In this document: piece by piece, positions 42,503 to 51,905 of the stretch
Layout: every line of letters starts with the position of its first letter
How positions within the stretch are numbered: the first letter of the stretch is position 1
Source: LZORAL124-50-18 sp051208045
Lineage (GTDB): Bacteria; Pseudomonadota; Gammaproteobacteria; Pseudomonadales; Oleiphilaceae
Direction of reading: 5' to 3'
NCBI GenBank assembly: GCA_051208045.1
Contig: JBPJFY010000003.1
Span: 124,001 to 188,000 of the forward strand
DNA length: 64,000 bases
Program-made: the position numbers and the translations under genes
The notes under the pieces: model-generated
What the model was told of the DNA's origin: nothing
The model's input: the letters and a program-made list of their open reading frames with translations, nothing else
Database searches by the model: none

Positions 42503-43716
42503 AATTTCGCCAACCCTTTCCCTAAATCTCGAATAATGTCCTGCACATCTTCCAATCCAACAGAGACCCGAATTAAACTGTCCGTGATGCCGGCGCGCTT
42601 CTTGTCTTCGTCAGACAGTCGCCCGTGGGTGGTCGTCGCAGGATGAGTCACTGTGGACTTCGTATCGCCCAAATTAGCGGTAATGGAAAGCATTTCCGTA
42701 CCATCGATCACGGCCCAGGCAGCTTCACGCCCGCCTTCAACCTCGAAGGAAAGCACGCCCCCAAATCCCTTTTGCTGCGCCTTGGCTAAAGCATGCTGGG
42801 GATGGCTGAGCAGCCCGGCATAGTGTACTTTGGTCACTTTCGGTTGCTCACTGAGCCACGAGGCAATGGTTAACGCGGCCTCACTGTGAGCCCTCATTCG
42901 AAGTGACAGAGTTTCCAATCCTTTCAAAAACACCCAGGCATTAAAGGGGCTCAATGTGGTTCCTGCGGATCGCAAAAATCCGAAGACTTCCGTCATCAGT
43001 GTCTCACTCCCGACAACCACCCCGCCAACACAGCGACCTTGCCCATCCAGATATTTGGTTGCAGAGTGAATAACCACATCTGCGCCAAGCGCGAGCGGCT
43101 GCTGCAACGCCGGTGTACAAAAACAATTATCTACCACCAATAACGCGCCAGCTTGTTTCGCAATGTCACTGATTTGTTTGAGATCCACAACTTCACACAG
43201 AGGATTCGACGGCGTTTCAAGAAACAGTATTTTCGTTTCAGGCGTAATGGCGGACTGCCACTGGTCATAGTGCACAAGATCCACGAACGTTGAGGTCACT
43301 CCCATTTTGCCCATGTACTTTTCCAGAAGCACATTGGTCGTGCCAAACACACTGCGCGAACACACGATATGATCGCCGGTTTTTAACAGCGCCATGAACG
43401 TAGCCAGAATCGCCGCCATGCCCGAGGACGTTGCTACAGCTCTTTCTCCGCCTTCCAGCGCAGCCATCCGCTGCTCAAACATACTGATCGTGGGGTTGGT
43501 AAAGCGCGAGTAAATGTTTCCAGGCTCTTCACCGGCAAACCGGCGAGCGGCTTCCGCGGCGGTGTTAAACACAAAACTCGACGTTGGAAATATCGCCTCA
43601 CTGTGCTCCAACTGCTGTGTTCGCTCTTGCCCCGCGCGAATAGCCAATGTATCAAACGCGGCTTCGTCCAATACAGAATACGGGATGTTTTGATCAATAT
43701 GTCTCGATTTTGCCAT
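42499..43716 (-). CDS. metZ: O-succinylhomoserine sulfhydrylase
   Basis: A 405-aa PLP enzyme of the Cys/Met metabolism family, which makes homocysteine directly from O-succinylhomoserine and sulfide. Motifs: FPTSSFVFNTAAEAARRFAG, NIYSRFTNPTISMFEQRMAA, ATSSGMAAILATFMALLKTG and the PLP lysine in IHSATKYLDGQGRCVGGVVV. The adjacency to purF (118 bp) and the sequence point to MetZ as in Pseudomonas, rather than cystathionine gamma-synthase. A downstream lipoprotein gene overlaps its end. Confidence 0.93.
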   Translation of the reverse strand: MAKSRHIDQNIPYSVLDEAAFDTLAIRAGQERTQQLEHSEAIFPTSSFVFNTAAEAARRFAGEEPGNIYSRFTNPTISMFEQRMAALEGGERAVATSSGMAAILATFMALLKTGDHIVCSRSVFGTTNVLLEKYMGKMGVTSTFVDLVHYDQWQSAITPETKILFLETPSNPLCEVVDLKQISDIAKQAGALLVVDNCFCTPALQQPLALGADVVIHSATKYLDGQGRCVGGVVVGSETLMTEVFGFLRSAGTTLSPFNAWVFLKGLETLSLRMRAHSEAALTIASWLSEQPKVTKVHYAGLLSHPQHALAKAQQKGFGGVLSFEVEGGREAAWAVIDGTEMLSITANLGDTKSTVTHPATTTHGRLSDEDKKRAGITDSLIRVSVGLEDVQDIIRDLGKGLAKL

Positions 43717-43765
43717 GCTCAGTTAACTCAAACGACTGACGATTGTCCCTGTGTTCCTTACAGAG

Positions 43766-43791
43766 AATAAAAAGCAGGCCTGAGCCTGCTT
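43766..43791 (-). terminator. Intrinsic terminator after purF
   Basis: AAGCAGGC (43772-43779), loop CTGA, GCCTGCTT (43784-43791); on the minus strand the stem is followed by a T-run. It lies about 45 bp after the purF stop and separates purF from metZ transcription. Confidence 0.85.
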
Positions 43792-43834
43792 ATGGAGAAC
43801 TACTTTATCATAGGCCGCGTGCGGCTGACCACAC

Positions 43835-45361
43835 TCAGTCGCTGTTGTGGATATCCAGCACTTCGTTGTCGGAATCCAGGTTCAAATCCTTATCCTGCCT
43901 TGCTTTGTTGGCATCATTTCTGAGGTTTTCCAGCCGGGTCAGATATTCCGGGGTGACATCACCGGTAATGTATTCACCATTGAACACGGAACAGTCAAAT
44001 CCATCTACCTGAGGATTCCCCCCCATGGTTGATTCAATCAGGTCATCCAGATCCTGATACACGAGCCAGTCCGCACCAATCAACTGTTCCACTTCTTTTT
44101 CAGTTCGCCCATGCGCAATCAGCTCACTGGCCACCGGCATGTCAATACCATACACATTTGGATGGCGCACCGCAGGCGCTGCAGAAGCAAAATAAACCCG
44201 CTTCGCACCGGCATCACGCGCCATTTGCACAATTTCCTTGCAGGTTGTTCCGCGTACGATGGAGTCATCCACCAGCATCACGTTTTTGTCCTTGAACTCC
44301 AGCTCGATGGCGTTGAGTTTCTGACGAACGGATTTTTTACGTTGATTCTGGCCAGGCATAATAAAGGTTCGACCAATGTACCGGTTCTTCATAAAGCCTT
44401 CACGAAACTTCACCCCGAGTTTAAGAGCCATTTGCATGGCGGAGGTTCGACTGGTATCCGGGATCGGCATCACCACGTCGATGTCGTGCGTTGGGCGCAG
44501 TTTTAGCACCTTCTCTGCCAGCTTTTCACCCATTTTCAGCCTGGACTTGTACACTGAAATGCCATCCATGATGGAGTCCGGACGGGCGAAATAAACGTGC
44601 TCGAAGATGCAGGGAAAGAGCGAATGATTGTCTGCACATTGCTGGGCATACAGTTTGCCTTCGGATTCAATGTAAATGGCTTCTCCCGGTTCAATATCCC
44701 GAATGAGCGTAAATCCTAACGCACTGAGCGCAACACTTTCCGAGGCCACCATGTACTCTACGCCTTTCGCCGTTTCACGCTTGCCAAAACAAGCCGGTCG
44801 AATGCCCCTGGGGTCACGAAATGCGACAATCCCGTAACCAGTGATCATACAGATGACCGCATATGCTCCCCGCACTCTGCGATGCACTGCTTTGACTGCT
44901 GCGAAAATATCATCTTTCGTTGGTGTCAGCTTACCGAGTTTCTGCAGTTCATGCGCGAACACATTCAATAGCACCTCGGAGTCAGAGTTGGTATTGATAT
45001 GCCGCAGGTCCGACCGGAACAACTCTTCCGTCAGTTCATTAACGTTGGTGAGATTCCCGTTGTGCGCAAGCGTAATGCCATAGGGTGAGTTCACGTAAAA
45101 CGGCTGGGCCTCAGCAGAACTCGAGCTTCCCGCTGTGGGGTAGCGCACATGGCCGATGCCAACATTCCCTTGCAGCCGACGCATATGTCGCGTGCGAAAT
45201 ACATCCCGTACCAATCCATTATCCTTCCTTAAAAAGAATCGCGTATCCTGAAAGGTAACAATCCCAGCGGCATCCTGGCCACGATGTTGCAGAACGGTCA
45301 GTGCATCATAAAGCCACTGATTCACATTCTCTTTTCCAACAATTCCAACTATACCGCACAT
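43835..45361 (-). CDS. purF: Amidophosphoribosyltransferase
   Basis: A 508-aa enzyme catalysing the first committed step of purine synthesis. The N terminus MCGIVGIVG makes Cys2 the glutamine-hydrolysing nucleophile once Met is removed, so there is no propeptide. The glutaminase domain holds RGQDAAGIVTF and GHVRYPTAGSSS; the phosphoribosyltransferase domain has the PRPP loop VMLVDDSIVRGTTCKEIVQM. E. coli PurF is 505 aa. It follows cvpA by 110 bp, the conserved pairing, and a terminator ends the unit. Confidence 0.97.
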   Translation of the reverse strand: MCGIVGIVGKENVNQWLYDALTVLQHRGQDAAGIVTFQDTRFFLRKDNGLVRDVFRTRHMRRLQGNVGIGHVRYPTAGSSSSAEAQPFYVNSPYGITLAHNGNLTNVNELTEELFRSDLRHINTNSDSEVLLNVFAHELQKLGKLTPTKDDIFAAVKAVHRRVRGAYAVICMITGYGIVAFRDPRGIRPACFGKRETAKGVEYMVASESVALSALGFTLIRDIEPGEAIYIESEGKLYAQQCADNHSLFPCIFEHVYFARPDSIMDGISVYKSRLKMGEKLAEKVLKLRPTHDIDVVMPIPDTSRTSAMQMALKLGVKFREGFMKNRYIGRTFIMPGQNQRKKSVRQKLNAIELEFKDKNVMLVDDSIVRGTTCKEIVQMARDAGAKRVYFASAAPAVRHPNVYGIDMPVASELIAHGRTEKEVEQLIGADWLVYQDLDDLIESTMGGNPQVDGFDCSVFNGEYITGDVTPEYLTRLENLRNDANKARQDKDLNLDSDNEVLDIHNSD

Positions 45362-45471
45362 TTACGGGGCCCTCTTAACGAAAAATAAACTGCGTACTTT
45401 TTGTCATGCCTACCCGGAATATAGCAAATTTTCCACCATATGCCGCTCACCACCCGTCCAGCGTTCCGGAA

Positions 45472-45972
45472 TCAGATGTTTTGCATTATCCTGCCAACAT
45501 CCTCACCAAAAGTCTTGCGGGACCATTGTTCAATTAACTCAAACCGTTTTATCAATATCGATTCTGACCACCAGGGATCATTAGGCAGCGGGGTATATCG
45601 CATGAGTGCAATCGCGACAATAGACACGATGATTCCTCGCCCTACGCCAAACACGATACCGAGAATTCGGTCCGTGGCGGTTAAACCGGTAATTTTTACC
45701 AATTCAGAGATCAGGCGGTTGACCACCGCACCGACAATAAGCGTGGCCAGAAAGAGAAGCGCAAAGGCGATAACCGCCCGAATCGAGGGGGTGCTGATTT
45801 GACTGGAAAGCACCACTTGGAGATTGTCTGAAAACGTGCGCGCAATAATAAATGCAGCCACCCATGTGAGTAACGACAACGCTTCTTTAATGAAGCCGCG
45901 CTTCAGACTGATAAGGCCGGAAAGGCTGATGACGCCGACGAAAACCCAGTCAGCCCAGTTTAATTGCTCCAT
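45472..45972 (-). CDS. cvpA: CvpA family membrane protein
   Basis: A 166-aa inner-membrane protein with four predicted helices (e.g. WVFVGVISLSGLISLKRGF, LLTWVAAFIIARTF, IAFALLFLATLIVGAVVNRL, GIIVSIVAIALM). It matches CvpA, required for colicin V production and more generally for envelope stress tolerance; its biochemical role is not settled. It is upstream of purF as in many proteobacteria. Confidence 0.92.
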   Translation of the reverse strand: MEQLNWADWVFVGVISLSGLISLKRGFIKEALSLLTWVAAFIIARTFSDNLQVVLSSQISTPSIRAVIAFALLFLATLIVGAVVNRLISELVKITGLTATDRILGIVFGVGRGIIVSIVAIALMRYTPLPNDPWWSESILIKRFELIEQWSRKTFGEDVGRIMQNI

Positions 45973-46087
45973 GAATACCAGTTCGGTGATTTGGTCGTGT
46001 TGCGTTTAAAGGCGCGCATTCTATCAAAGATTTGGTTAGAGTAAACAAAAATGCGCGGCGTATCAGAGCTCAACACGTTCTGAGCCA

Positions 46088-46888
46088 CTAGTACTCCACA
46101 ACAATACTGTTCACTTTAAAAAAACGATCCAGCGATTGTTTTGCCGATTTCGCAGACGATTCTTTTTCAAATGGCCCCGCTAACACTTTAGACAATGTTT
46201 TTCCCCCGCTTTCAATTTTCAGCAGGTGCGAACTGAATCCTTTTTTCTTGATTTCAGCGGAGAGATTTTTTGCATTGTCCTGATCTCCGAAGGAGCCGAT
46301 TTGCACCATCCACTTTCCGGCAAACTGGGCCTTATCCGAATACAGTGATACCGATTGAGCCGATTTATTTTCAATGGGTTTGGTTTCTGCTTTCGGTGTA
46401 CGTTGCACCTCAACGACCTTACCTTCCTCAACAACTCTCGTTTTCACTGCCACGGACGCTGATGCTGCCTTCTTTTTCTCTGCGCTGTTTTCAAATAGCC
46501 GTTCTTCTACCCGCTGCACTTCGTCCTTTGCCGCTTGATCAATGGCTTCCACGCTGACCACGGTGCCCGAGGTGGTGGACTTGGCCTGGTCAGACAGACG
46601 ATCCAATGCGGCAGTATGCGCATTGTCAACCGAAGACAGCGCAGGTTTACTGGGCAGCACAATATTGATGACTTTTTCTGGCGGTTGCTCGGGGATGGGA
46701 ACAATCAGATTTTTTGTCTGTTCGTGTGGGCGATCAAATATCATGGGAAGAAAAATGACCGCCAGGGACACGAGGACAACCGCCCCCACCAACCGCTGCT
46801 TCAATCCGGAGTGAGCAAACCGGGTATCGCTGTCATATTCGTCGTGCTTAAACACCGTCGCACGGCTACTCGGCTTCTGTTGCGTCAA
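46088..46888 (-). CDS. dedD: SPOR-domain membrane protein (DedD-like)
   Basis: A 266-aa bitopic protein. A cytosolic N terminus (~33 aa) is followed by one membrane helix (LVGAVVLVSLAVIFLPMIFD), a long periplasmic linker with Lys/Ala/Glu-rich stretches, and a C-terminal SPOR domain (~190-266; GKWMVQIGSFGDQDNAKNLS, LLKIESGGKTLSKVLAGPFE) that binds denuded septal peptidoglycan. DedD assists cell division. It overlaps the end of folC by 23 bp and lies upstream of cvpA, the typical folC-dedD-cvpA-purF order. Confidence 0.9.
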   Translation of the reverse strand: MTQQKPSSRATVFKHDEYDSDTRFAHSGLKQRLVGAVVLVSLAVIFLPMIFDRPHEQTKNLIVPIPEQPPEKVINIVLPSKPALSSVDNAHTAALDRLSDQAKSTTSGTVVSVEAIDQAAKDEVQRVEERLFENSAEKKKAASASVAVKTRVVEEGKVVEVQRTPKAETKPIENKSAQSVSLYSDKAQFAGKWMVQIGSFGDQDNAKNLSAEIKKKGFSSHLLKIESGGKTLSKVLAGPFEKESSAKSAKQSLDRFFKVNSIVVEY

Positions 46889-48284
46889 AGGCTCCCTCCT
46901 TAATTTTCAGTGCTTCTTGAAACGCCACTACCGTGTAGAATGAACCAAATACCGCCAAGGTGTCGCTTTCCCGCGCCACTGAATTTGCACATGCCAGCGC
47001 TTCAGTGGCGCACTGTGTCACCTTATAATCACAACCGCTGGCTTGCAGCAACGCACTGACTTGATCAACGGTGGCCGCACGGGGCACATCCAATGCCCAG
47101 ATCACCCAAAGGGAAACGGTATTTTTTAAGGCATCAATCACTGATTGAATATCTTTATCACGTAAAACCGAGAACAAGGCAATGACATTACCGCCCTGCC
47201 TGGCTTTTTCAATACGCAGCAAGCTATTCAGGTAGCGCGCCGCATGCCCATTGTGAGCAACATCAAAGCGCAATCTGGTATCACTGTCAATGGACTGATA
47301 ACGACCGGGAACGTGCGGCAATACGCTAAGTTGCTCCATGAGTTTCGACGGTTCATTTCCTTCCAGAACAGCCCCTTCTACTACTTTCCCTTCTACCACC
47401 TTCTCTTCTAATAGCAGGTAGGCCTGTATCGCCGTCGCGAGATTCGATACAGGCACGGGAATAATCGGCCAATTCAGACGTAAACTGACTAAGTCACCTG
47501 AAGCCGCCTGAAAGCCAAAATCAACCGGCACATCACAATCACCCCCTTCTGCAATGGCATTCACCAGGTCGCAACTGTTCATCGCACGATATGCCTTGCC
47601 GGAAGCGTCGTATAATCCGTAATCCCTGCCCCACACCTTCAGAGGTATCGCTTGAGCCTGGGCTTGTTGAAGTACGCTCATGGGCGGATCGAATTCACCA
47701 TAAAGTGCTATTTTTCCCTGTCGCATGATCCCGGCTTTTTCGTACCCAATCAGCTCACGGGTTTCACCCAACCACGCCTGATGATCCAGATCCACGGCAG
47801 TGATGATGCTCAGGTCTGGATCAATGATATTCACCGCATCCAGCCGCCCACCCAGCCCGACTTCCAGTAGCACATAATCCAGCGCTGACTCGGAAAATAC
47901 CAGCAGCGCAGCAAGCGTTGTAAATTCAAAATACGTCAGCGCCGTGGACTTTCTGGCTTCTTCTACACAGCGAAATGCACGCAGGAGTGTCTCATCTGAC
48001 ACATCTTCGCCGGCAATGCGAATCCGCTCGTTGAACCGATCAAGATGAGGGGACGTGTAGCACCCAACTCGTTTTTCACTGCCCTGCAACAGCTGCTCCA
48101 GCGCAAACAGCGTGGTGCCCTTGCCATTGGTACCTCCAATCGTGACCACGCGCCGGGCAATGGGACCGAGCCGCATTCGCCGAAACACCGTCAGCAAGCG
48201 ATCCAATCCCAGTTCGATCTCTTCCGGGTGGAGCGATTCCAGATAGATTAACCATTCATTCAGGCTGTTTGACTGAAACTTCAT
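46866..48284 (-). CDS. folC: Folylpolyglutamate synthase / dihydrofolate synthase
   Basis: A 472-aa bifunctional ligase adding glutamate to dihydropteroate and folates. The ATP-binding loop is VTIGGTNGKGTTLFALEQLL; further marks are YTSPHLDRFNERIRIAGEDV, LLEVGLGGRLDAVNIIDPDL and YEKAGIMRQGKIALYGEFD. Between ~285 and 310 there is an insert with a VVEGKVVEGAVLEGNEPS repeat not usual in E. coli FolC (422 aa), which explains the extra length. It lies 14 bp after trpA; in many relatives accD sits between trpA and folC but is absent here. Confidence 0.94.
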   Translation of the reverse strand: MKFQSNSLNEWLIYLESLHPEEIELGLDRLLTVFRRMRLGPIARRVVTIGGTNGKGTTLFALEQLLQGSEKRVGCYTSPHLDRFNERIRIAGEDVSDETLLRAFRCVEEARKSTALTYFEFTTLAALLVFSESALDYVLLEVGLGGRLDAVNIIDPDLSIITAVDLDHQAWLGETRELIGYEKAGIMRQGKIALYGEFDPPMSVLQQAQAQAIPLKVWGRDYGLYDASGKAYRAMNSCDLVNAIAEGGDCDVPVDFGFQAASGDLVSLRLNWPIIPVPVSNLATAIQAYLLLEEKVVEGKVVEGAVLEGNEPSKLMEQLSVLPHVPGRYQSIDSDTRLRFDVAHNGHAARYLNSLLRIEKARQGGNVIALFSVLRDKDIQSVIDALKNTVSLWVIWALDVPRAATVDQVSALLQASGCDYKVTQCATEALACANSVARESDTLAVFGSFYTVVAFQEALKIKEGAFDATEAE

Positions 48285-48298
48285 TCTTCACCAGAAGA

Positions 48299-49102
48299 TT
48301 AGCGATCAATGGCCTCTCGAACAGGCGCAAGAAATGCGACCAGTTCTGCGGAAATTTTCTCTGGCGTACTCTGATTGGCCTCGAGAATTCGTACGATACG
48401 ACTGCCGATGATCACGCCATCACACACCCGTGCAACCGCTTGTGCAGAGGCAGCGTCATGAATGCCAAATCCCACACCGACCGGCAATGATGTTTGTTGC
48501 TTGATGGCTGCCACTTTCTCTGCCACGTCGGCCACATCCAGACTGGCAGACCCTGTGACACCTTTGACGGAAACGTAGTACACATAGCCGCTGCTTTGGT
48601 TACAAATGATTTGCGTACGATCCGGTGTTGTTGTGGGTGCTAACAGGAAGACACAATCCAATCCCTGGCGCTTCATCAGGGCCACGGTCTCCTCACCTTC
48701 TTCCGGCGGCATATCCACAATCAGCACGCCGTTCACCCCGGCATCTTTTGCCGCTGCTGCAAATACGGCATAGCCCATGACTTCAATCGGATTTAAATAC
48801 CCCATGAGCAGAACCGGGGTGGTTTGATTGCTTTCCCGAAATGTTTTAACCATCGCCAGCACATCTCGCAACGATGTGTTGTGTGCCAGAGCCCTTTCAC
48901 AGGCCAGCTGAATCACCGGGCCATCTGCCATGGGATCAGAAAAAGGTACACCCAGTTCAATGACATCCGCACCAGCATCAACCAATGCGTGCATGATGGA
49001 TACCGTATGATCCGGGTGCGGATCACCTGCAGTAACATAAGGGATCAAGGCTTTACGGCCTTCGGATGCCAATTTGGCAAACGTTTGTGCGATTAGACTC
49101 AT
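48299..49102 (-). CDS. trpA: Tryptophan synthase alpha chain
   Basis: A 267-aa TIM barrel that cleaves indole-3-glycerol phosphate to indole for the beta chain. The catalytic Glu and Asp are in DVIELGVPFSDPMADGPVIQ; other marks are RKALIPYVTAGDPHPD at the N terminus, GVNGVLIVDMPPEEGEE and YYVSVKGVTGSASLDVADVA. Length matches E. coli (268 aa). It is 35 bp downstream of trpB. Confidence 0.97.
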   Translation of the reverse strand: MSLIAQTFAKLASEGRKALIPYVTAGDPHPDHTVSIMHALVDAGADVIELGVPFSDPMADGPVIQLACERALAHNTSLRDVLAMVKTFRESNQTTPVLLMGYLNPIEVMGYAVFAAAAKDAGVNGVLIVDMPPEEGEETVALMKRQGLDCVFLLAPTTTPDRTQIICNQSSGYVYYVSVKGVTGSASLDVADVAEKVAAIKQQTSLPVGVGFGIHDAASAQAVARVCDGVIIGSRIVRILEANQSTPEKISAELVAFLAPVREAIDR

Positions 49103-49137
49103 GCAATTGCCACTCTTTAAATTGTGGTTAGTCGAGG

Positions 49138-50358
49138 TTATACGTGAATACCATCAATCTGTGCGATGGTGTGAATGTCCTTATCACCTCGACCGGACAG
49201 ATTCACGACGATGACCTGTTCAGGAGACATGGTTGCTGCGAGCTTCAGCGCGTACGCTACAGCGTGGCTGGATTCCAGAGCCGGCATAATGCCCTCAACC
49301 AGGGTGAGCGTTCGGAACGCATCGAGGGCTTCAGTATCTGTCACAGACACATAATTCGCCCGCTCAATGTCTTTCAACCAACTGTGCTCAGGACCCACCC
49401 CAGGATAATCCAATCCGGCAGATACAGAATGGGTGCCCATGATCTGGCCGTTTTCATCTTCCATCAAGTAGGTGCGATTCCCGTGCAGAACACCGGGCTT
49501 ACCGGCACACAGAGGCGCAGCGTGCTCGCCGGTTTCAATACCATGACCGCCTGCTTCCACACCGTACATGGCCACAGATTCATCAAGAATGAATGGATAA
49601 AACAGACCAATAGCATTAGAGCCTCCACCGACGCAGGCCACAAGTGCATCCGGGAGTTTGCCCTCTTTTTCCATGACCTGAGCCCGCGCTTCCCGACCAA
49701 TCACTGACTGAAAATCACGCACCAACATGGGGTACGGGTGCGGCCCGGCGACCGTTCCTATGATGTAGAACGTATCGTCCACATTGGTGACCCAATCACG
49801 CAACGCTTCGTTCATGGCGTCTTTGAGCGTTTTCGTACCGCTCTCCACCGGTTCCACCTCTGCGCCCAGCAGTTTCATTCGATACACATTCAGCGCCTGG
49901 CGCTTCACGTCTTCACTGCCCATGAACACCTTGCATTTCAGCCCGAGCCTGGCCGCGACAGTCGCGGTTGCCACACCGTGTTGACCTGCGCCGGTCTCCG
50001 CGATCACTCGGGGCTTACCGATGTGCTTTGCCAGCAGAGCCTGACCAATGGTGTTATTTACCTTATGGGCACCGGTATGATTCAAATCTTCCCGCTTGAG
50101 ATAGATTTTCGCGCCACCCACTTCCCTCGACAGTCGTTCAGCGAAATACAGTGGCGAAGGTCGGCCAACGTAGTCGGCCAGGTCCTGATCAAATTCCTTT
50201 TGAAATTCAGGATCATTCTTTAACTTTTCATATTGTGCCAGCAGCTCATCAAGCGCCGGGATGAGCGTTTCGGAGACAAACCTTCCGCCATATGGCCCAA
50301 AATGTCCCTTTGGATCTGGCGTATTTTTCAGCAGGTCCTCAGTAATCGTTTTTTGCAC
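49138..50358 (-). CDS. trpB: Tryptophan synthase beta chain
   Basis: A 406-aa PLP enzyme joining indole and serine. PLP lysine is in EDLNHTGAHKVNNTIGQALL (Lys99 from this start), with ETGAGQHGVATATVAARLGL, the phosphate-binding VACVGGGSNAIGLFYPF, and the C-terminal VVNLSGRGDKDIHTI. The GTG at 50358 has a GAGG site six bases upstream and is preferred; an ATG at 50370 lacks one and would only lengthen the overlap with trpF. The gene overlaps the end of trpF, so trpF-trpB-trpA are a coupled set. Confidence 0.96.
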   Translation of the reverse strand: MQKTITEDLLKNTPDPKGHFGPYGGRFVSETLIPALDELLAQYEKLKNDPEFQKEFDQDLADYVGRPSPLYFAERLSREVGGAKIYLKREDLNHTGAHKVNNTIGQALLAKHIGKPRVIAETGAGQHGVATATVAARLGLKCKVFMGSEDVKRQALNVYRMKLLGAEVEPVESGTKTLKDAMNEALRDWVTNVDDTFYIIGTVAGPHPYPMLVRDFQSVIGREARAQVMEKEGKLPDALVACVGGGSNAIGLFYPFILDESVAMYGVEAGGHGIETGEHAAPLCAGKPGVLHGNRTYLMEDENGQIMGTHSVSAGLDYPGVGPEHSWLKDIERANYVSVTDTEALDAFRTLTLVEGIMPALESSHAVAYALKLAATMSPEQVIVVNLSGRGDKDIHTIAQIDGIHV

Positions 50359-50971
50359 TTTGCACCTCATTCACAAATGCCCTCATGGCATTTTTATCTT
50401 TAATTCCCTTGGATTTCTCTACCCCGCCACTGACATCAACGGCATAGGGAACGCATTGACGGACAGCTGCCGCCACATTGGATACGTTTAAACCACCCGC
50501 CAGGATCAATCGATTTCGACTATGTTCGGGCAAGAGCGCCCAATCGAAGGTGGTTCCTGTGCCACCAGGCACCCCTTCAACGTACGCGTCAGTCAGTATA
50601 CCCCTGGCTTCAGGGTGATCACGCAACGCCTGCTCAACACACTCTGTGTTTTTGACTCGAACCGCCTTGATATAAGGCCGATTGAATCCGCCGCATTCGC
50701 CCGCTGATTCGTCGCCATGGAATTGGAGTAAATCCAGCCCGGTGATATCTACAACCCGTTGAACATCCGTGCGAGCTGCATTGACAAACAAGCCGGTAGA
50801 CACCACAAACGCTGGTAGCTGCCGAATAATTTCAGCCGCCACCACGGGTTCAACATGACGTGGACTTTTTTCGTAGAATACAAATCCCAGCGCATCCGCG
50901 CCGGCGTCAACCGCCGCCAACGCATCTTCAAGGCGCGTGATGCCACAAATTTTGACTCTGGTACGATGCAT
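50339..50971 (-). CDS. trpF: Phosphoribosylanthranilate isomerase
   Basis: A 210-aa TIM-barrel isomerase, third step of tryptophan synthesis. It starts RTRVKICGITRLEDALAAVD with the catalytic Cys in KICGIT, continues with ADALGFVFYEKSPRHVEPV, LLQFHGDESAGECGGF with the general acid Asp near the middle, and ends LILAGGLNVSNVAAAVR and AVDVSGGVEKSKGIKD. The ATG at 50971 gives the conserved N terminus; a GTG at 50983 would add four residues. It follows truA by 53 bp and overlaps trpB. Confidence 0.95.
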   Translation of the reverse strand: MHRTRVKICGITRLEDALAAVDAGADALGFVFYEKSPRHVEPVVAAEIIRQLPAFVVSTGLFVNAARTDVQRVVDITGLDLLQFHGDESAGECGGFNRPYIKAVRVKNTECVEQALRDHPEARGILTDAYVEGVPGGTGTTFDWALLPEHSRNRLILAGGLNVSNVAAAVRQCVPYAVDVSGGVEKSKGIKDKNAMRAFVNEVQSAKNDY

Positions 50972-51024
50972 GGATAACAACACGGGAGTGATGGGACTGA
51001 TGGGTTATGGCGTAAAAGGTGATA

Positions 51025-51852
51025 TTACATAAAGAAGGGGGTAATAGGCAATTTTGGAACACCAAATTCTTCCGGATATTCGACATCCACCAAATAAAGC
51101 CCGTAGGGTTTTGCCGTTACACCGCCCTGTTTTCGATCTTTTGCGGCCAAAACTTCCGCCACCCAGGACGCCGGCTTGTCCCCACTCCCCACAGACATCA
51201 GTACACCGGCAATGTTTCGTACCATGTGATGCAGAAAGGCATTGGCCTTTATTTCAATTTCCACGATCAGCCCGTGACGCTTTACCCGAATATAGTGGAC
51301 GTTTCTGAACGGCGTATTTGATTGACATTCCACCGCCCGGAAAGAAGAAAAGTCCTGTTCTCCTAATAAAACCTGCGCGGCAGAGTGCATTTGACGTTCA
51401 TCTAACGGCTTGTGACACCAGGTTAAACGCTTATCATGCGCGGCTGGTTTTACAGGCCCATTATAAATAAAATATCGATAGGTGCGCGCCGTCGCACTGA
51501 ACCGCGCACTGAATTCCGGGGATATATTGCCAAACCAGTGTACTGCAATATCGCCCGGGAGATGTGTGTTGACACCCAGCACCCAGGATCGCAAATTTCT
51601 CACCGACACAGTATCAAAATGCACCACCTGACAGGTGCCGTGTACAAAGGCATCGGTTCGTCCGGCACAGACGAGTTCAACCTCCTGATCTGCAACTTTG
51701 GAGATTGCCCGGTTCAAGGCTTGCTGAATGGTGGGAAGTCCGCTTTTCTGGGCCTGCCAGCCATGATAGTTGGCACCATCATATTCACAGACACAAACAA
51801 CACGACCAGCCCCGATGTGAGTGCTGGTCGTATATTCGATAGGATAATTCAT
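51025..51852 (-). CDS. truA: tRNA pseudouridine synthase A
   Basis: A 275-aa enzyme converting U38-40 in the anticodon stem of many tRNAs to pseudouridine. The catalytic Asp is in ELVCAGRTDAFVHGTCQVVH; further conserved parts are VCEYDGANYHGWQAQKSGLP, FSARFSATARTYRYFIYNG and FLHHMVRNIAGVLMSVGSG. Length is normal. It lies between fimV and trpF as in Pseudomonas. Confidence 0.96.
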   Translation of the reverse strand: MNYPIEYTTSTHIGAGRVVCVCEYDGANYHGWQAQKSGLPTIQQALNRAISKVADQEVELVCAGRTDAFVHGTCQVVHFDTVSVRNLRSWVLGVNTHLPGDIAVHWFGNISPEFSARFSATARTYRYFIYNGPVKPAAHDKRLTWCHKPLDERQMHSAAQVLLGEQDFSSFRAVECQSNTPFRNVHYIRVKRHGLIVEIEIKANAFLHHMVRNIAGVLMSVGSGDKPASWVAEVLAAKDRKQGGVTAKPYGLYLVDVEYPEEFGVPKLPITPFFM

Positions 51853-51905
51853 CAGGCTTTTTGGTTAATTGCACAAAGCCGGGAATTTTATTGATGTCGT
51901 CTGGC

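Noticed and set aside
43879..43900. tRNA-like GGTTCAAATCC motif
   Set aside because: It lies within purF coding sequence, and no cloverleaf can be drawn.
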